Shown in pieces: positions 26,952 through 36,195 of a DNA stretch of 64,000 nt (position 1 is the first letter of the stretch; each line of letters opens with the position of its first letter). The notes beneath the pieces were generated by a model. That model searched no databases and was not told the DNA's origin. It was given only the letters and a program-made list of their open reading frames with translations. Source of the DNA: an uncultured Mesonia sp. (GTDB lineage: Bacteria > Bacteroidota > Bacteroidia > Flavobacteriales > Flavobacteriaceae); assembly GCA_947494545.1 (NCBI GenBank), contig CANLVH010000003.1, forward strand, positions 62,001 to 126,000. Reading direction: 5' to 3'. Made by a program: the position numbers and the translations under genes.

Positions 26952-28322
26952 ATGAAAAAAATTATACTCATAGCTTTAGTATTTAGCTTGTCTGGCTGCT
27001 TTGAAGACAACGATGATGTTATTATTAAAGCTTCTACCAAAAGCATACAAGATTTTATTTACAAAGGCTTACAAACCTATTATTTATATAAAGATAATCA
27101 ACCAGATCTTGCTAACAACCGTTTTGAAAGCGAACAAGCATATAGTGATTTTCTAAACTCTTACGAAAGTCCGGCTAGTTTATTCAATCATTTACAAGTA
27201 AGCCAAGACAGATTTAGTTTTTTGGTAAGCGACTATCGTGTTCTGGAAAATGCTTTAAATGGCACAAACCAAACTAGCGGAATGGAATTTGGCTTACGCC
27301 GAACTACTAACAACGAGGTGTTTGGCTATGTGCGTTATGTTTTACCAAACACACCTGCCGCCGAAAAAGGTATAGAACGCGGCATGCTTTTTAATCGGGT
27401 AAACGAAACCTATTTAACACAAAATAATTATAGGTCTTTATTAGATCAAACCAATTATACAATTGGTTTAGCAACTTTTCAAGGTGGAATCCTAAGCGAT
27501 TTACCCACTACTATTTCGCTTAACCAAATACAATATACAGAAAACCCGGTTTTTATTTCAGAAGTCTTTTCAATAGAAAATAAAAACATTGGTTATTTAA
27601 TGTATAACGGCTTTACAAGTCGCTTTGACGCGGAATTGAATAATGCATTCGGAAATTTTAAAGCCGCAAACCTAGACGAATTAATTATTGATTTACGCTA
27701 CAATAGTGGCGGCAACGTAGAAACCTGTAACGATTTATGCAGTATGATTACCGGGCAGTTTGAAGGCGAAGTCTTTACCAATCAGGTTTACAACAATAAT
27801 TTTGAAACCCGCCAACGGCTTTTTAATTCTAAAATTAGTAATGGTGCCACCATAAACAGTTTAAATTTAAACAAGGTTTATGTGTTAACCACAGAAGCAA
27901 CAGCCTCTGCCAGTGAGTTGCTGCTAAGTTCTTTACGACCATATATTGATGTTGTACAAATTGGCACTACTACTACCGGAAAATTTCAAGCTTCTGTAAC
28001 GCTTTACGATTCGCCTGACTATTCCCGAAATAACAGAAATTTAGGCCATCGCTACGCGATGCAGCCTTTAGTTTTAAAAACGGTTAACGCCAATGGTTTT
28101 ACTGATTATTTTGAAGGAATCACACCAACTTACCAACAACCAGAAGATTATACCAACCTTGGCGAATTAGGCTCTTTAGACGAACCTTTATTAAATAAAG
28201 CAATTTCTATAATTACAGGAAGCGGAAAATCTTTTTCTCCTGCAAAAAGCTTAGAATTTATAGGAGAATCGAAAATGCAATCGCCGGTTTATCAAGAAAT
28301 GTACTTAACGGATTTAGAATAA
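26952..28322 (+). CDS. S41-family peptidase lipoprotein with PDZ domain
   Basis: Lipoprotein (LVFSLSGCFEDNDD) of 456 residues. An N-terminal helical bundle with YKGLQTYYLYKD, then a PDZ-like segment (NEVFGYVRYVLPNTPAAEKGIERGM) and the C-terminal S41 core: ELIIDLRYNSGGNVETC, VYVLTTEATASASELLLSSL with the nucleophile serine, and IGTTTTGK with the catalytic-lysine position. Probably exposed at the outer membrane (acidic stretch after Cys). Distinct from the other S41 protein at 18 kb by its PDZ domain and intact lysine. Confidence 0.88.
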   Translation: MKKIILIALVFSLSGCFEDNDDVIIKASTKSIQDFIYKGLQTYYLYKDNQPDLANNRFESEQAYSDFLNSYESPASLFNHLQVSQDRFSFLVSDYRVLENALNGTNQTSGMEFGLRRTTNNEVFGYVRYVLPNTPAAEKGIERGMLFNRVNETYLTQNNYRSLLDQTNYTIGLATFQGGILSDLPTTISLNQIQYTENPVFISEVFSIENKNIGYLMYNGFTSRFDAELNNAFGNFKAANLDELIIDLRYNSGGNVETCNDLCSMITGQFEGEVFTNQVYNNNFETRQRLFNSKISNGATINSLNLNKVYVLTTEATASASELLLSSLRPYIDVVQIGTTTTGKFQASVTLYDSPDYSRNNRNLGHRYAMQPLVLKTVNANGFTDYFEGITPTYQQPEDYTNLGELGSLDEPLLNKAISIITGSGKSFSPAKSLEFIGESKMQSPVYQEMYLTDLE

Positions 28323-28352
28323 AAGACTTTTATTACTAAAAAAAATAATCTT

Positions 28353-28378
28353 CCTGTGAGGTTTCTAAACCTCGTAGG
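28353..28378. repeat. Palindromic element GAGGTTTCTAAACCTC
   Basis: Perfect 7-base arms around CT (28358-28373), extended by CCT and AGG on the outside. No strong T run. It resembles the palindrome at 28456 (GGGTTT..AAACCC core), suggesting a REP-like family. Confidence 0.55.
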
Positions 28379-28455
28379 TACGAGAACATAACCGTGAAAC
28401 TTATAAAAGTGAATTTTTAACAAGAACTTGCTACTAAAAACTACAAGATTAAAAA

Positions 28456-28486
28456 AACCTACAGGGTTTAGGAAACCCTGCAGGTT
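28456..28486 (-). terminator. Palindrome acting as probable terminator of the btuB/btuG transcript
   Basis: AACCTACAGGGTTT, AGG, then AAACCCTGCAGGTT: 14-base arms with one mismatch. On the minus strand a run of seven T follows, placing it 25 bases past the btuG-like stop. Confidence 0.75.
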
Positions 28487-28510
28487 GGTAAGGTAAAAAA
28501 TCTTTAAATT

Positions 28511-29608
28511 TTAATCGTTAAAATAAAAATTGTTTGCGCCAATTCCGGTGGTTAGTGTTTTCTCTAAATTTCCTTCTAAATTGTAAACATAAACCTCAGA
28601 ATTTGCGGTAAAACCGTTTACGTTAGAATAGAAAATTTTATCGTTTTCTACGGCAAAACCGTAACCTAGAAACCACGATTCATCGTTTACCTGCGTATCC
28701 ATCAATGGCGTATCGGTTAGTTCGGTTGCAGAAATTGCGTAATTATAAATTTTAGAACCGGAAATGAAGTAAATTTCATTGTTCTCTACATCTAATTTTG
28801 TGCCGCCGGTAAAACCTTCCGTAAAGTTAATTGTTCCGGTCAAATTGTTACTTGTCGTGCTTATAGTCGCAATTCCTTCCGCACTAAGCGCATATAAAAC
28901 ACCATTTTCTGCGTCTATTGAATTTAGTCCGTCGCCAACTGTTAGTGTTGTTTCTACTTGATTGTTGTTTAAGTTAATAACCGTAATTTCGTTACCCGTA
29001 TTAAAAGCGGCATTTTGCACGTATAAATAACCGTTGTCAATTTCGAGTTGCTCTACAGATTTATCTAAAGCAATAGAACTCTCAAAAGAAAAATCGTTGG
29101 TGTTGTAGATTGCAATCGACTGGCTTCCGCTGTTGGAAATGTACAATTTACCATTTTCTGCAGCAGCAAACCTAGGCAAATCAATATCTTGGGTAAGCGT
29201 TGCTTCCAACTCGAAACTGTAGCGGTTTACTACCAAAACTTTGTTACTGTTGTTTACCACCAAGAAAGCATAATCGCCATCAAACGCAATGCTATTTAAA
29301 ACATCGCCCACAGTTTCGCCGGCATTTGCATTAGTAAAAATATTATTTTCTAAATTTTCTAAATCGGCACTAATATAAGAAACCGAGGCATTTGGACTTC
29401 CAAAATTACCTTCGTTGGCTACAATAAAGCCTAAATCGTAGATGCCTTGCGAGTTGTCATCATCGTTATCATCGTCGTTATTGTTATCGCCATCTTCGTT
29501 AGTTGGCGGAGTTTCAGTATCCACAAAATCGTCGTCACTGCTACACGAAGAAAGTACCAATGTTAAGCTTAACGCTAAAAATAAAGGTTTGAAAATAAAT
29601 TGTTTCAT
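28511..29608 (-). CDS. BtuG-like surface beta-propeller lipoprotein (cobalamin capture)
   Basis: Lipoprotein of 365 residues: signal peptide, CSSDDD surface-export signal, an Asp/Asn-rich spacer, then YncE/DUF5074-type beta-propeller blades (for example GNFGSPNASVSYISADL, AFLVVNNSNKVLVVNRYSFE, NGKLYISNSGSQSIAIYN). In Bacteroides, BtuG proteins of this type sit on top of BtuB and bind vitamin B12 extremely tightly. Here the gene is 10 bases downstream of a BtuB-like receptor under a cobalamin riboswitch, which supports that role by context. Sequence alone does not prove B12 binding. Confidence 0.78.
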   Translation of the reverse strand: MKQFIFKPLFLALSLTLVLSSCSSDDDFVDTETPPTNEDGDNNNDDDNDDDNSQGIYDLGFIVANEGNFGSPNASVSYISADLENLENNIFTNANAGETVGDVLNSIAFDGDYAFLVVNNSNKVLVVNRYSFELEATLTQDIDLPRFAAAENGKLYISNSGSQSIAIYNTNDFSFESSIALDKSVEQLEIDNGYLYVQNAAFNTGNEITVINLNNNQVETTLTVGDGLNSIDAENGVLYALSAEGIATISTTSNNLTGTINFTEGFTGGTKLDVENNEIYFISGSKIYNYAISATELTDTPLMDTQVNDESWFLGYGFAVENDKIFYSNVNGFTANSEVYVYNLEGNLEKTLTTGIGANNFYFND

Positions 29609-29618
29609 AAGAATAATA

Positions 29619-31451
29619 TTAAAGGTTTATAGTTAAAAAAAGTTCATAATTAATGCCGGGCATCGGTTTGTATTCTTTGTTAAAATATTCTTTATCGCCC
29701 AAATTTCTAATTCGGCCACCAAAAGTATAAGCTGCGTTTTCGCCAAAACTGTAACGCGCTGCAAGATTGCTTAGCCAGTAGTTTTCTATTGCAGTTTCGG
29801 GATTATTGTCAGATTGTGTATAGACTTCTCCGTTAAACATATTTGCCAATTCCAGTTGCAAACCTTTGTAATCGTACACAATACGCGCCGTAGCTTTATG
29901 GTATGGCACATAAATTAATTGCTTATTGGTTTTTTTGTTTTCCGAATTTGTATACGCATAAATTCCGCTAAGTTTAAAATCATTTTTACCGAAAGAGAAA
30001 TGATAATTTAAAGTAGCTTCCACGCCTTTGGAAGTTACTTTGTCTGTATTTACCGGCTTCCAAACGCTTCCGCCGGAAGGCAACCAACGAATCATATCTT
30101 TTAAATTGATTTGGTATAAACTAACTTCGGCTTGAAAGGCTTTGTGGCTAAATAAATAACTAATTTCTGCCTGGTGTGAGGTTTCGGGCTTTAAATCTAA
30201 ATTTCCGGCGCCCGGCCAATACAAATCATTAAAGGTTGGAATTCTATAATTTTTAGAAAAACTACCTCTAATTTCGTGTTTTTCAGAAAAAGTATAATTG
30301 CTGCCAAATTGGTACAACAACGGATTTTCGAAATCTTTACTATATTGCGTATTTAGGTTAATTTGATATACCCAATTTTTGGTTATCTGATGTTTGGCAA
30401 AAAGCTTAAAAACACTCAAATTTCGTTTGGCATTTTCTATGCTGCTGCCTGTAGCCCAAGTGTATTTATGGTCTAAACTTGCTTCTAAAAAAATATTTTT
30501 TTGAGGTTTGTAGCCAAAATTATATTTAGCTATTAAAGATTGCGCCCTTCCGTAGTTAGTTTCTTGATTTTTAGAAAGTTTCGGGAAATACGTAAACTTT
30601 TCGTTTAAGTATGCTAACCTTGCTGTTGTTGTGAATTTTTTAAAATTAGAGTCCCAAACCAATTGTGTTTTAAGGTTTTCGTCTTGGTATTTGGTTTTGG
30701 TTTGTATGGCTTCTAAAATAGAGAAATGCCGCTCGCCAGAAAACCATTCCGTAAAGAGTCTTAATTTGTTTTTTGTATTGATTTTATAAGCGGCATTAAA
30801 ACTGGCACTTAAATTATTAAACTGGCCGTTTTCGTTTTCTCTTCCGCTGGTAAAATGTCTGTAATCGTTGTCTGATTTATAATACGTTAAACCGGCATTT
30901 ACAACCACATTTTTTTTTGAAACTTCTATTTTGGCAGACGCGGTTTGTGTACTGAAACTACCTAAACTTCCGTAAAAGGAATACGTATTACCGCGATTAA
31001 AATCTAATTTGTTTTGCAACAAAACCGTTCCACCAATGGCGCCACTTCCAAACTGACTGCTTCCGCCGCCGGACCTAATTTGAATGGAAGAATAGTTATA
31101 AGTAGGCAGCGTATTAAAATCTGCTTGTCCTAAAAACTGCGAATTTATATTAATGCCATTCCATAAAACAGCGGTTTGTTGTGCAGTTGTCCCTCTAAAA
31201 CTCGCCGAAGACTCCATACCCAACCCGTTTTCTTTGAAATAGATTGGCGATTCAAAATTTAAAACATCGGTAAGTTGTGGGCGGTAGGTTTTTGCTGTTT
31301 CCTGAGTAATTTCTAAAACTTTTTGCCCTACAGATTTTTCCTTTAACCGCAAAGGTTTTAAGACAATGGTGTCCAATTGCTCCACAGCTTTATCTTGCGC
31401 GTACAAAGCATTACCAACCAATAATAACAAGAAAATAAATAGAAACCGCAT
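29619..31451 (-). CDS. btuB: TonB-dependent outer membrane receptor, BtuB-like
   Basis: Outer membrane receptor of 610 residues with signal peptide (LLLLVGNALYAQ), a plug domain (SFRGTTAQQTAVLWNGINI, SIQIRSGGGSSQFGSGAIGG) and a 22-strand barrel ending GINYELFLTINL. The TonB box is not distinct; DKAVEQLDTIVLKP after the signal is a candidate. The length and short plug resemble BtuB rather than SusC. The cobalamin riboswitch 48 bases upstream of the start gives the substrate. Co-transcribed with the BtuG-like gene. Confidence 0.9.
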   Translation of the reverse strand: MRFLFIFLLLLVGNALYAQDKAVEQLDTIVLKPLRLKEKSVGQKVLEITQETAKTYRPQLTDVLNFESPIYFKENGLGMESSASFRGTTAQQTAVLWNGININSQFLGQADFNTLPTYNYSSIQIRSGGGSSQFGSGAIGGTVLLQNKLDFNRGNTYSFYGSLGSFSTQTASAKIEVSKKNVVVNAGLTYYKSDNDYRHFTSGRENENGQFNNLSASFNAAYKINTKNKLRLFTEWFSGERHFSILEAIQTKTKYQDENLKTQLVWDSNFKKFTTTARLAYLNEKFTYFPKLSKNQETNYGRAQSLIAKYNFGYKPQKNIFLEASLDHKYTWATGSSIENAKRNLSVFKLFAKHQITKNWVYQINLNTQYSKDFENPLLYQFGSNYTFSEKHEIRGSFSKNYRIPTFNDLYWPGAGNLDLKPETSHQAEISYLFSHKAFQAEVSLYQINLKDMIRWLPSGGSVWKPVNTDKVTSKGVEATLNYHFSFGKNDFKLSGIYAYTNSENKKTNKQLIYVPYHKATARIVYDYKGLQLELANMFNGEVYTQSDNNPETAIENYWLSNLAARYSFGENAAYTFGGRIRNLGDKEYFNKEYKPMPGINYELFLTINL

Positions 31452-31498
31452 AGTTTTTATCTTTGTTTATCCCGAACAAATCAATTTATAGTTAAAAA

Positions 31499-31680
31499 CT
31501 GGCAGGTCTCCTGGCTTGCGTCTCGTTTTGGTCCTTCCCATCTTCAAAAAAAGACAGTGGAATGAAGTGTAAAACAAGCATCAAAAAAAATGGACTAAGC
31601 TTACAGTTGCGGGAACAGCTTCCGAATTTAACGGAATTCCCATTTTAATTGTTGCGATCATGCAACAAACCAATTTGCGG
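31499..31680 (-). ncRNA. Cobalamin (B12) riboswitch
   Basis: On the minus strand the region reads GGGAATTCC..., TTCGGAAGCTGTTCCCGCAACTG (split here), GTAAGC..., AGTCC, ..., ACTTCATTCCACTG, ..., and ends with the B12 box GCCAGGAGACCTGCC (31501-31515). These are the conserved blocks of adenosylcobalamin-type riboswitches. A peripheral hairpin TTGTTGC/GCAACAA lies at 31649-31668. It is positioned in the leader of the BtuB-like gene and should repress it when B12 is abundant. Confidence 0.93.
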
Positions 31681-31688
31681 CAAAAGTA
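31681..31688 (-). promoter_or_regulatory. -7 box of the riboswitch/btuB transcript
   Basis: CAAAAGTA on the plus strand, i.e. TACTTTTG on the minus strand: exact TAnnTTTG match immediately upstream of the riboswitch 5' end. Confidence 0.6.
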
Positions 31689-31729
31689 AACATTTTTATT
31701 GGTTACGGCTTTAAATTTTGAAATAATCC

Positions 31730-31737
31730 TACTTTTG
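31730..31737 (+). promoter_or_regulatory. -7 box of the btuF-like gene
   Basis: TACTTTTG, an exact match, 17 bases before the start at 31754. The divergent -7 box of btuB is 42 bases away, so both promoters share one short region. Confidence 0.55.
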
Positions 31738-31753
31738 CTAAAAATTAAACAGC

Positions 31754-32884
31754 GTGAAGAATTTTAGCCTATTTTTTTGTTTTTTGATTTTACTGGCTTG
31801 CAAAAAGCAATCAGAAAAAACTACGATTAACTCGGAAGGAACTCCGCTGGAGATAAAATATGCAAGCGGTTTTAACATTACCGCCTACGATGGTTTTAAG
31901 ATTATTGAAGTAAACACACCGTGGCCAAAGGCCGAAAAAAGTTTTACTTATCTCTTGGTAGAAGACAAAAATAAAGTCCCGGAAAATATAGAATATGACG
32001 AAAAAGTTACGATTCCTATAAAAAATATCGTGGTTACCTCTACCACGCACATTCCGTCTTTAGAGACTTTGCAAGAAGAAAACAGTCTAATTGGATTTCC
32101 TAACCTAGATTATATTTCTTCTAAAAAAACCAGAAAATTAATCAATGAAAACAAAATACGAGAGTTAGGAGAAAACGAAGATATAAATACCGAAGTGTTA
32201 CTAGAATTAGATCCTGAAGTAGTTATAGGTTTTGCCATAAAAAGTGGAAATAAAACTTTTAACACCATTCAAAAAAGCGGAATTCCTGTTTTGTATAATG
32301 CAGATTGGACAGAAGAAAACCCTTTGGGAAAAGCAGAATGGATTAAATTTTTTGGAGCCCTTTACGGAAAAGATAAATTGGCAAAACAAACCTTTGATAC
32401 TATTGAAAGCGAATATAACAAGGCTAAAAAGATTGCAAAAAAAGCACAAAATAAACCTACTATTTTAAGTGGTGCAATGTACAAAGATGTTTGGTATTTA
32501 CCGGGCGGTAATTCTTGGCAAGCAAAATTGCTAAAAGATGCAAATACCAACTATTTATATAGTGATAATAACGAAAAAGGAAGTTTATCTTTAAGTTTTG
32601 AAAGTGTTTTAGAAAAAGCCAAAAACGCCGATTTTTGGATGGCACCGGGTTCTTTTACCACCTACCAACAATTGGAAGACGCCAGCGCACATTATAAAAG
32701 GTTTAAAGCTTTTGAAAATAAAAAAATGTTTACTTATGCCGGGGTAAAAGGCGAAACCGGCGGAGTTTTATTTTACGAATTAGCCCCCAACCGACCGGAT
32801 TTGGTTTTAAAAGATTTGGTAAAAATCTTTCATCCGGAATTATTGCAAGATTATGAAACTGTATTTTTAAAACCTTTAAAATAA
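31754..32884 (+). CDS. ABC transporter substrate-binding lipoprotein, BtuF-like
   Basis: Periplasmic binding lipoprotein (FLILLACKKQ) of 376 residues in the BtuF/FecB helical-backbone class: VVTSTTHIPSLETLQEENSLIGF, LLELDPEVVIGF, SGIPVLYNADWTEENPLGKAEWIKFFG, SFESVLEKAKNADFWM. It is first in a three-gene operon with permease and ATPase and divergent from the riboswitch-controlled btuB, so cobalamin is the likely ligand. The family alone would also allow haem or siderophores. The start is the GTG at 31754. Confidence 0.85.
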   Translation: MKNFSLFFCFLILLACKKQSEKTTINSEGTPLEIKYASGFNITAYDGFKIIEVNTPWPKAEKSFTYLLVEDKNKVPENIEYDEKVTIPIKNIVVTSTTHIPSLETLQEENSLIGFPNLDYISSKKTRKLINENKIRELGENEDINTEVLLELDPEVVIGFAIKSGNKTFNTIQKSGIPVLYNADWTEENPLGKAEWIKFFGALYGKDKLAKQTFDTIESEYNKAKKIAKKAQNKPTILSGAMYKDVWYLPGGNSWQAKLLKDANTNYLYSDNNEKGSLSLSFESVLEKAKNADFWMAPGSFTTYQQLEDASAHYKRFKAFENKKMFTYAGVKGETGGVLFYELAPNRPDLVLKDLVKIFHPELLQDYETVFLKPLK

Positions 32885-32885
32885 G

Positions 32886-33908
32886 TTGAAACCGAACAAA
32901 ACATACTTGGTTTTTGGCATCTTTCTGTTGCTTGCAGCTTTTTTTGTCAATATAAATTTAGGTTCGGTTAGTATTCCTTTTAAAGAAGTTTTAAACGCCT
33001 TATTACAACAACCCACAGCAAAAGAAAGTTGGCAAGTTATTATTTTAGAATACCGTTTGCCAAAAGCATTTACCGCTATGCTTGTTGGCAGTGGTCTGGC
33101 GCTAAGCGGACTTTTAATGCAGACTTTATTTAGAAATCCGTTGGCGGGACCTTATGTTTTGGGTTTAAGCAGTGGCGCTAGTCTAGGCGTTGCTTTGGTA
33201 ATTATGGGAAGTGCTTTTTTTGGCGGAATTTTCTCTACCCTATTACTTTCTAAATACGCACTAATTGTTGCCTCTAGCATTGGTAGTTTTTTAGTTTTAT
33301 TAGCAATCTTAGCTACTTCTTATAGAATAAAAGATACAATGGCATTGCTTATTATTGGACTTATGTTTGCAAGCCTTACCTCTGCCGTTGTAAGTGTACT
33401 CTCGTATTTTAGTCCGTCAGAAAAATTGCAGCAATATATATTTTGGGGTTTTGGGAGTTTAGGAGATTTAGCTTGGCAAGAAGTTGGTTTATTAAGTTTG
33501 TTTTGGTTTGGCGGATTGCTATTAAGCGTTTTTAGTTTAAAAAACATGAATGCTTTATTGTTAGGAGAACAGTATGCAAAAAGTTTAGGCACCAACATAA
33601 AACAAAATAGATTATTGGTAATTTTAGCAACCAGTTTACTTGCCGGAAGTATTACCGCTTTTGCCGGGCCCATTGCATTTATTGGTTTGGCAGTACCGCA
33701 TTTAATTAGACAAATAATACCCAATAGCAATCATTTAATTTTGGCTCCGGCAGTTATCATTGGCGGGGCAATTTTGATGCTGATTTGCGATAGCATTGCG
33801 CAATTGCCGGGTAGCGAATTTACCTTACCAATAAATGCCATAACTTCTATAATTGGCGCACCTGTGGTAATTTGGTTGCTGGTGCGAAAGAAAAAATTAG
33901 TTTTTTAA
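32886..33908 (+). CDS. FecCD/BtuC-type ABC permease
   Basis: Inner membrane permease of 340 residues with about ten helices, BtuC/FecCD family: EYRLPKAFTAMLVGSGLALSG, LFRNPLAGPYVLGLSSGAS, AGSITAFAGPIAFIGLAVPH and the coupling region PHLIRQII. The start is TTG at 32886, one base after the btuF-like stop, so translational coupling is likely. Predicted to carry cobalamin into the cytoplasm. Confidence 0.9.
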   Translation: MKPNKTYLVFGIFLLLAAFFVNINLGSVSIPFKEVLNALLQQPTAKESWQVIILEYRLPKAFTAMLVGSGLALSGLLMQTLFRNPLAGPYVLGLSSGASLGVALVIMGSAFFGGIFSTLLLSKYALIVASSIGSFLVLLAILATSYRIKDTMALLIIGLMFASLTSAVVSVLSYFSPSEKLQQYIFWGFGSLGDLAWQEVGLLSLFWFGGLLLSVFSLKNMNALLLGEQYAKSLGTNIKQNRLLVILATSLLAGSITAFAGPIAFIGLAVPHLIRQIIPNSNHLILAPAVIIGGAILMLICDSIAQLPGSEFTLPINAITSIIGAPVVIWLLVRKKKLVF

Positions 33909-33909
33909 T

Positions 33910-34689
33910 ATGGAGACAAAACAAGTTCCTTTATTAGAAACCAAAAACCTGGAAATTGGTTATGCGCAAAAAAGTATTGCCAAGGCTATTGATTTAAATA
34001 TTCCTAAAGGAAAATTAATCGCTACAATAGGCATAAACGGCTCTGGAAAATCTACGCTACTTAAGACTTTAATTGGGCAATTACAGCCAAAAAATGGTAC
34101 AATCTTTTTAGAAAACAACAATATTCAAGAGCTTTCGGCAAAACAAATAGCTGAGAAAATTAGCATTGTACTTACGCACACACATTTTTCTAAAAACTTG
34201 AGCATACAAGAATTTGTAGCCTTAGGACGACATCCGTACACCAATTGGTTGGGCGTTTTATCTGTAAAAGACAAACAAGCTATTACAGAAGCTTTAGAGT
34301 TAATTGATTTGCAAGATAAAGCAGAAAGAAAGTGCAGTAATTTGAGTGATGGGCAGTTACAAAAAGTAATGCTCGCACGTGCTTTGGCGCAAGATACGCC
34401 GCTTATAGTTTTAGACGAGCCCACGACACATTTAGATATGTATCACAAGGTTTTTGTTTTAAAAATGCTAAAAGACCTTACCCAAAAAACCGGGAAAACC
34501 ATCGTTTTTGCTTCGCACGAAATTAATTTGGCTTTGCAACTTTGTGATGAAATTATCTTGATAAACCAAGAAAAAGTAATTCAAAACACACCACAAGAAC
34601 TTATAAAAGACAAGCATTTGGAGCGGTTATTTCCTGAAAACTTAATTCGGTTTGATGCGCAAAGCAGCACATTTAAAATTGTAGAATAA
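33910..34689 (+). CDS. ABC transporter ATPase, BtuD/FecE-like
   Basis: ATP-binding subunit of 259 residues: Walker A GINGSGKST (41-49), signature LSDGQLQKVMLARAL (Asp in place of the usual Gly of LSGGQ), Walker B LIVLDEPTTHLD and the switch FASHEIN. It starts one base past the permease stop. Energises the cobalamin uptake system. Confidence 0.92.
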   Translation: METKQVPLLETKNLEIGYAQKSIAKAIDLNIPKGKLIATIGINGSGKSTLLKTLIGQLQPKNGTIFLENNNIQELSAKQIAEKISIVLTHTHFSKNLSIQEFVALGRHPYTNWLGVLSVKDKQAITEALELIDLQDKAERKCSNLSDGQLQKVMLARALAQDTPLIVLDEPTTHLDMYHKVFVLKMLKDLTQKTGKTIVFASHEINLALQLCDEIILINQEKVIQNTPQELIKDKHLERLFPENLIRFDAQSSTFKIVE

Positions 34690-34769
34690 ACAATCTTAAA
34701 TTTTCTTTTTTGATTACTGAAAATTACCAAAGCCTTTCTTTTCAAAATATAAAGAGCCGGAATTTTACG

Positions 34770-34777
34770 TACATTTG
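34770..34777 (+). promoter_or_regulatory. Candidate -7 box of rmuC
   Basis: TACATTTG, exact TAnnTTTG match, 14 bases before the rmuC start; -33 box not clear. Confidence 0.45.
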
Positions 34778-34791
34778 AGAAAATTGCGTTT

Positions 34792-36195
34792 ATGAATAAC
34801 TATCTTATTTTTGCGTTAGCAGCATTGACGGCGTTGTTAATTGGCTTTTTTGTAGGAAAAATTTTAGCCAAACTACAAGCTGAAAAGGTTTTAAAAGAAA
34901 AAGAAACCAATATTTCTATGTTGCAAACCCAATTAGACAACGCAAAAGAAAACGCTGTAAATCAAAAAGCAGATTTACAAAAACAATTGCAGAATACAGA
35001 AGCAAGGTTGTTTGCTCAACTTACCGATGTGCAAACCGAGCGCGATAAAATCCGTAAAGAAAAAGATAATTATAAAGATGAATTAACCCAAATTACGGTA
35101 GAGTTTAAAAACCTTCAGCAAAAAAATAAAGAACAAAAAACCGAAGTAGAAGAACTACAAAAGAAATTTAGTACCGAGTTTGAAAATCTTGCCAATAAGA
35201 TTTTAGAACAAAAATCGGAGAAATTTACCTTGCAAAACAAACAGAATATTGAGAATATTTTGAATCCGTTACAAGAAAAAATTAAACTTTTTGAGAGTAA
35301 GGTAGATAAAAATAGTGATGAGTCTATAAAACGTCACGCCAGGCTAGACAAGCAATTAGAAGAGTTGAATAAACAAAATTTAAAAATTAGCGAAGAAGCT
35401 ACCAATCTGACCAAAGCTTTAAAGGGTGACACAAAAATGCAAGGCAATTGGGGCGAAATGCTTTTAGAAAGTGTTTTGGAGCGTAGCGGTTTGCAAAAAA
35501 ATCAAGAATATTTTGTGCAAAAAAGCTTTTATACTTCAGACGGAAAACGTTTAATGCCCGATGTAATAATTAGTTTGCCGGGCGATAAAAAGATGGTTAT
35601 AGATGCTAAAGTTTCGCTAAACGCTTATGAGCGCTATGCAAACCAAACAGATGAAATTGAGAAAGAAAAAGATTTAAAAAAACATCTGATAGCGGTAAAA
35701 AACCGGGTAGAAGAATTGCATAAAAAAAATTACCACCAATTATACGAGATGGAAAGTCCGGATTTTGTCTTGCTTTTTATTCCTATAGAAGCTGCTTTTG
35801 CAGTTGCTTCTAATGCTTACCCACAATTATATAACGATGCTTTTGAAAAAAACATTATTTTAGTAACACCTACCACACTTCTGGCTGTTTTAAAAACAAT
35901 AGACAGTATGTGGCAAAACGAAAAGCAAAAGCAAAACGCATTAGAAATTGCAACCCAAGCCGGGGCTTTATATGATAGTTTTACAAATCTGACAGACGAA
36001 TTATTAAAAGTAGGAAGACAAATACAAACCGTGCAAACCACTTACAATGCCGCGATGAAAAAACTAACCGGCCGCGGTAATTTGGTAAAAAGAGTGGAAA
36101 AATTAAAAAAATTGGGCGCAAAAGCCAGCAAACAAATAGATAAAAAAGCTATTGAAAAAACGGTTTTTGACTCTGAAAAACAGCAGCAAGCATGA
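34792..36195 (+). CDS. rmuC: DNA recombination protein RmuC
   Basis: Membrane-anchored nuclease-like protein that limits inversions between short inverted repeats in E. coli. In 467 residues: one N-terminal membrane helix (4-24), a long coiled coil (about 30-200) and the RmuC domain with GNWGEMLLESVLERSGL, LMPDVIISLPGDKKMVIDAK (PD-(D/E)xK-like) and FVLLFIPIEAAFAVA. Overlaps the next gene by 4 bases (ATGA). Confidence 0.93.
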   Translation: MNNYLIFALAALTALLIGFFVGKILAKLQAEKVLKEKETNISMLQTQLDNAKENAVNQKADLQKQLQNTEARLFAQLTDVQTERDKIRKEKDNYKDELTQITVEFKNLQQKNKEQKTEVEELQKKFSTEFENLANKILEQKSEKFTLQNKQNIENILNPLQEKIKLFESKVDKNSDESIKRHARLDKQLEELNKQNLKISEEATNLTKALKGDTKMQGNWGEMLLESVLERSGLQKNQEYFVQKSFYTSDGKRLMPDVIISLPGDKKMVIDAKVSLNAYERYANQTDEIEKEKDLKKHLIAVKNRVEELHKKNYHQLYEMESPDFVLLFIPIEAAFAVASNAYPQLYNDAFEKNIILVTPTTLLAVLKTIDSMWQNEKQKQNALEIATQAGALYDSFTNLTDELLKVGRQIQTVQTTYNAAMKKLTGRGNLVKRVEKLKKLGAKASKQIDKKAIEKTVFDSEKQQQA

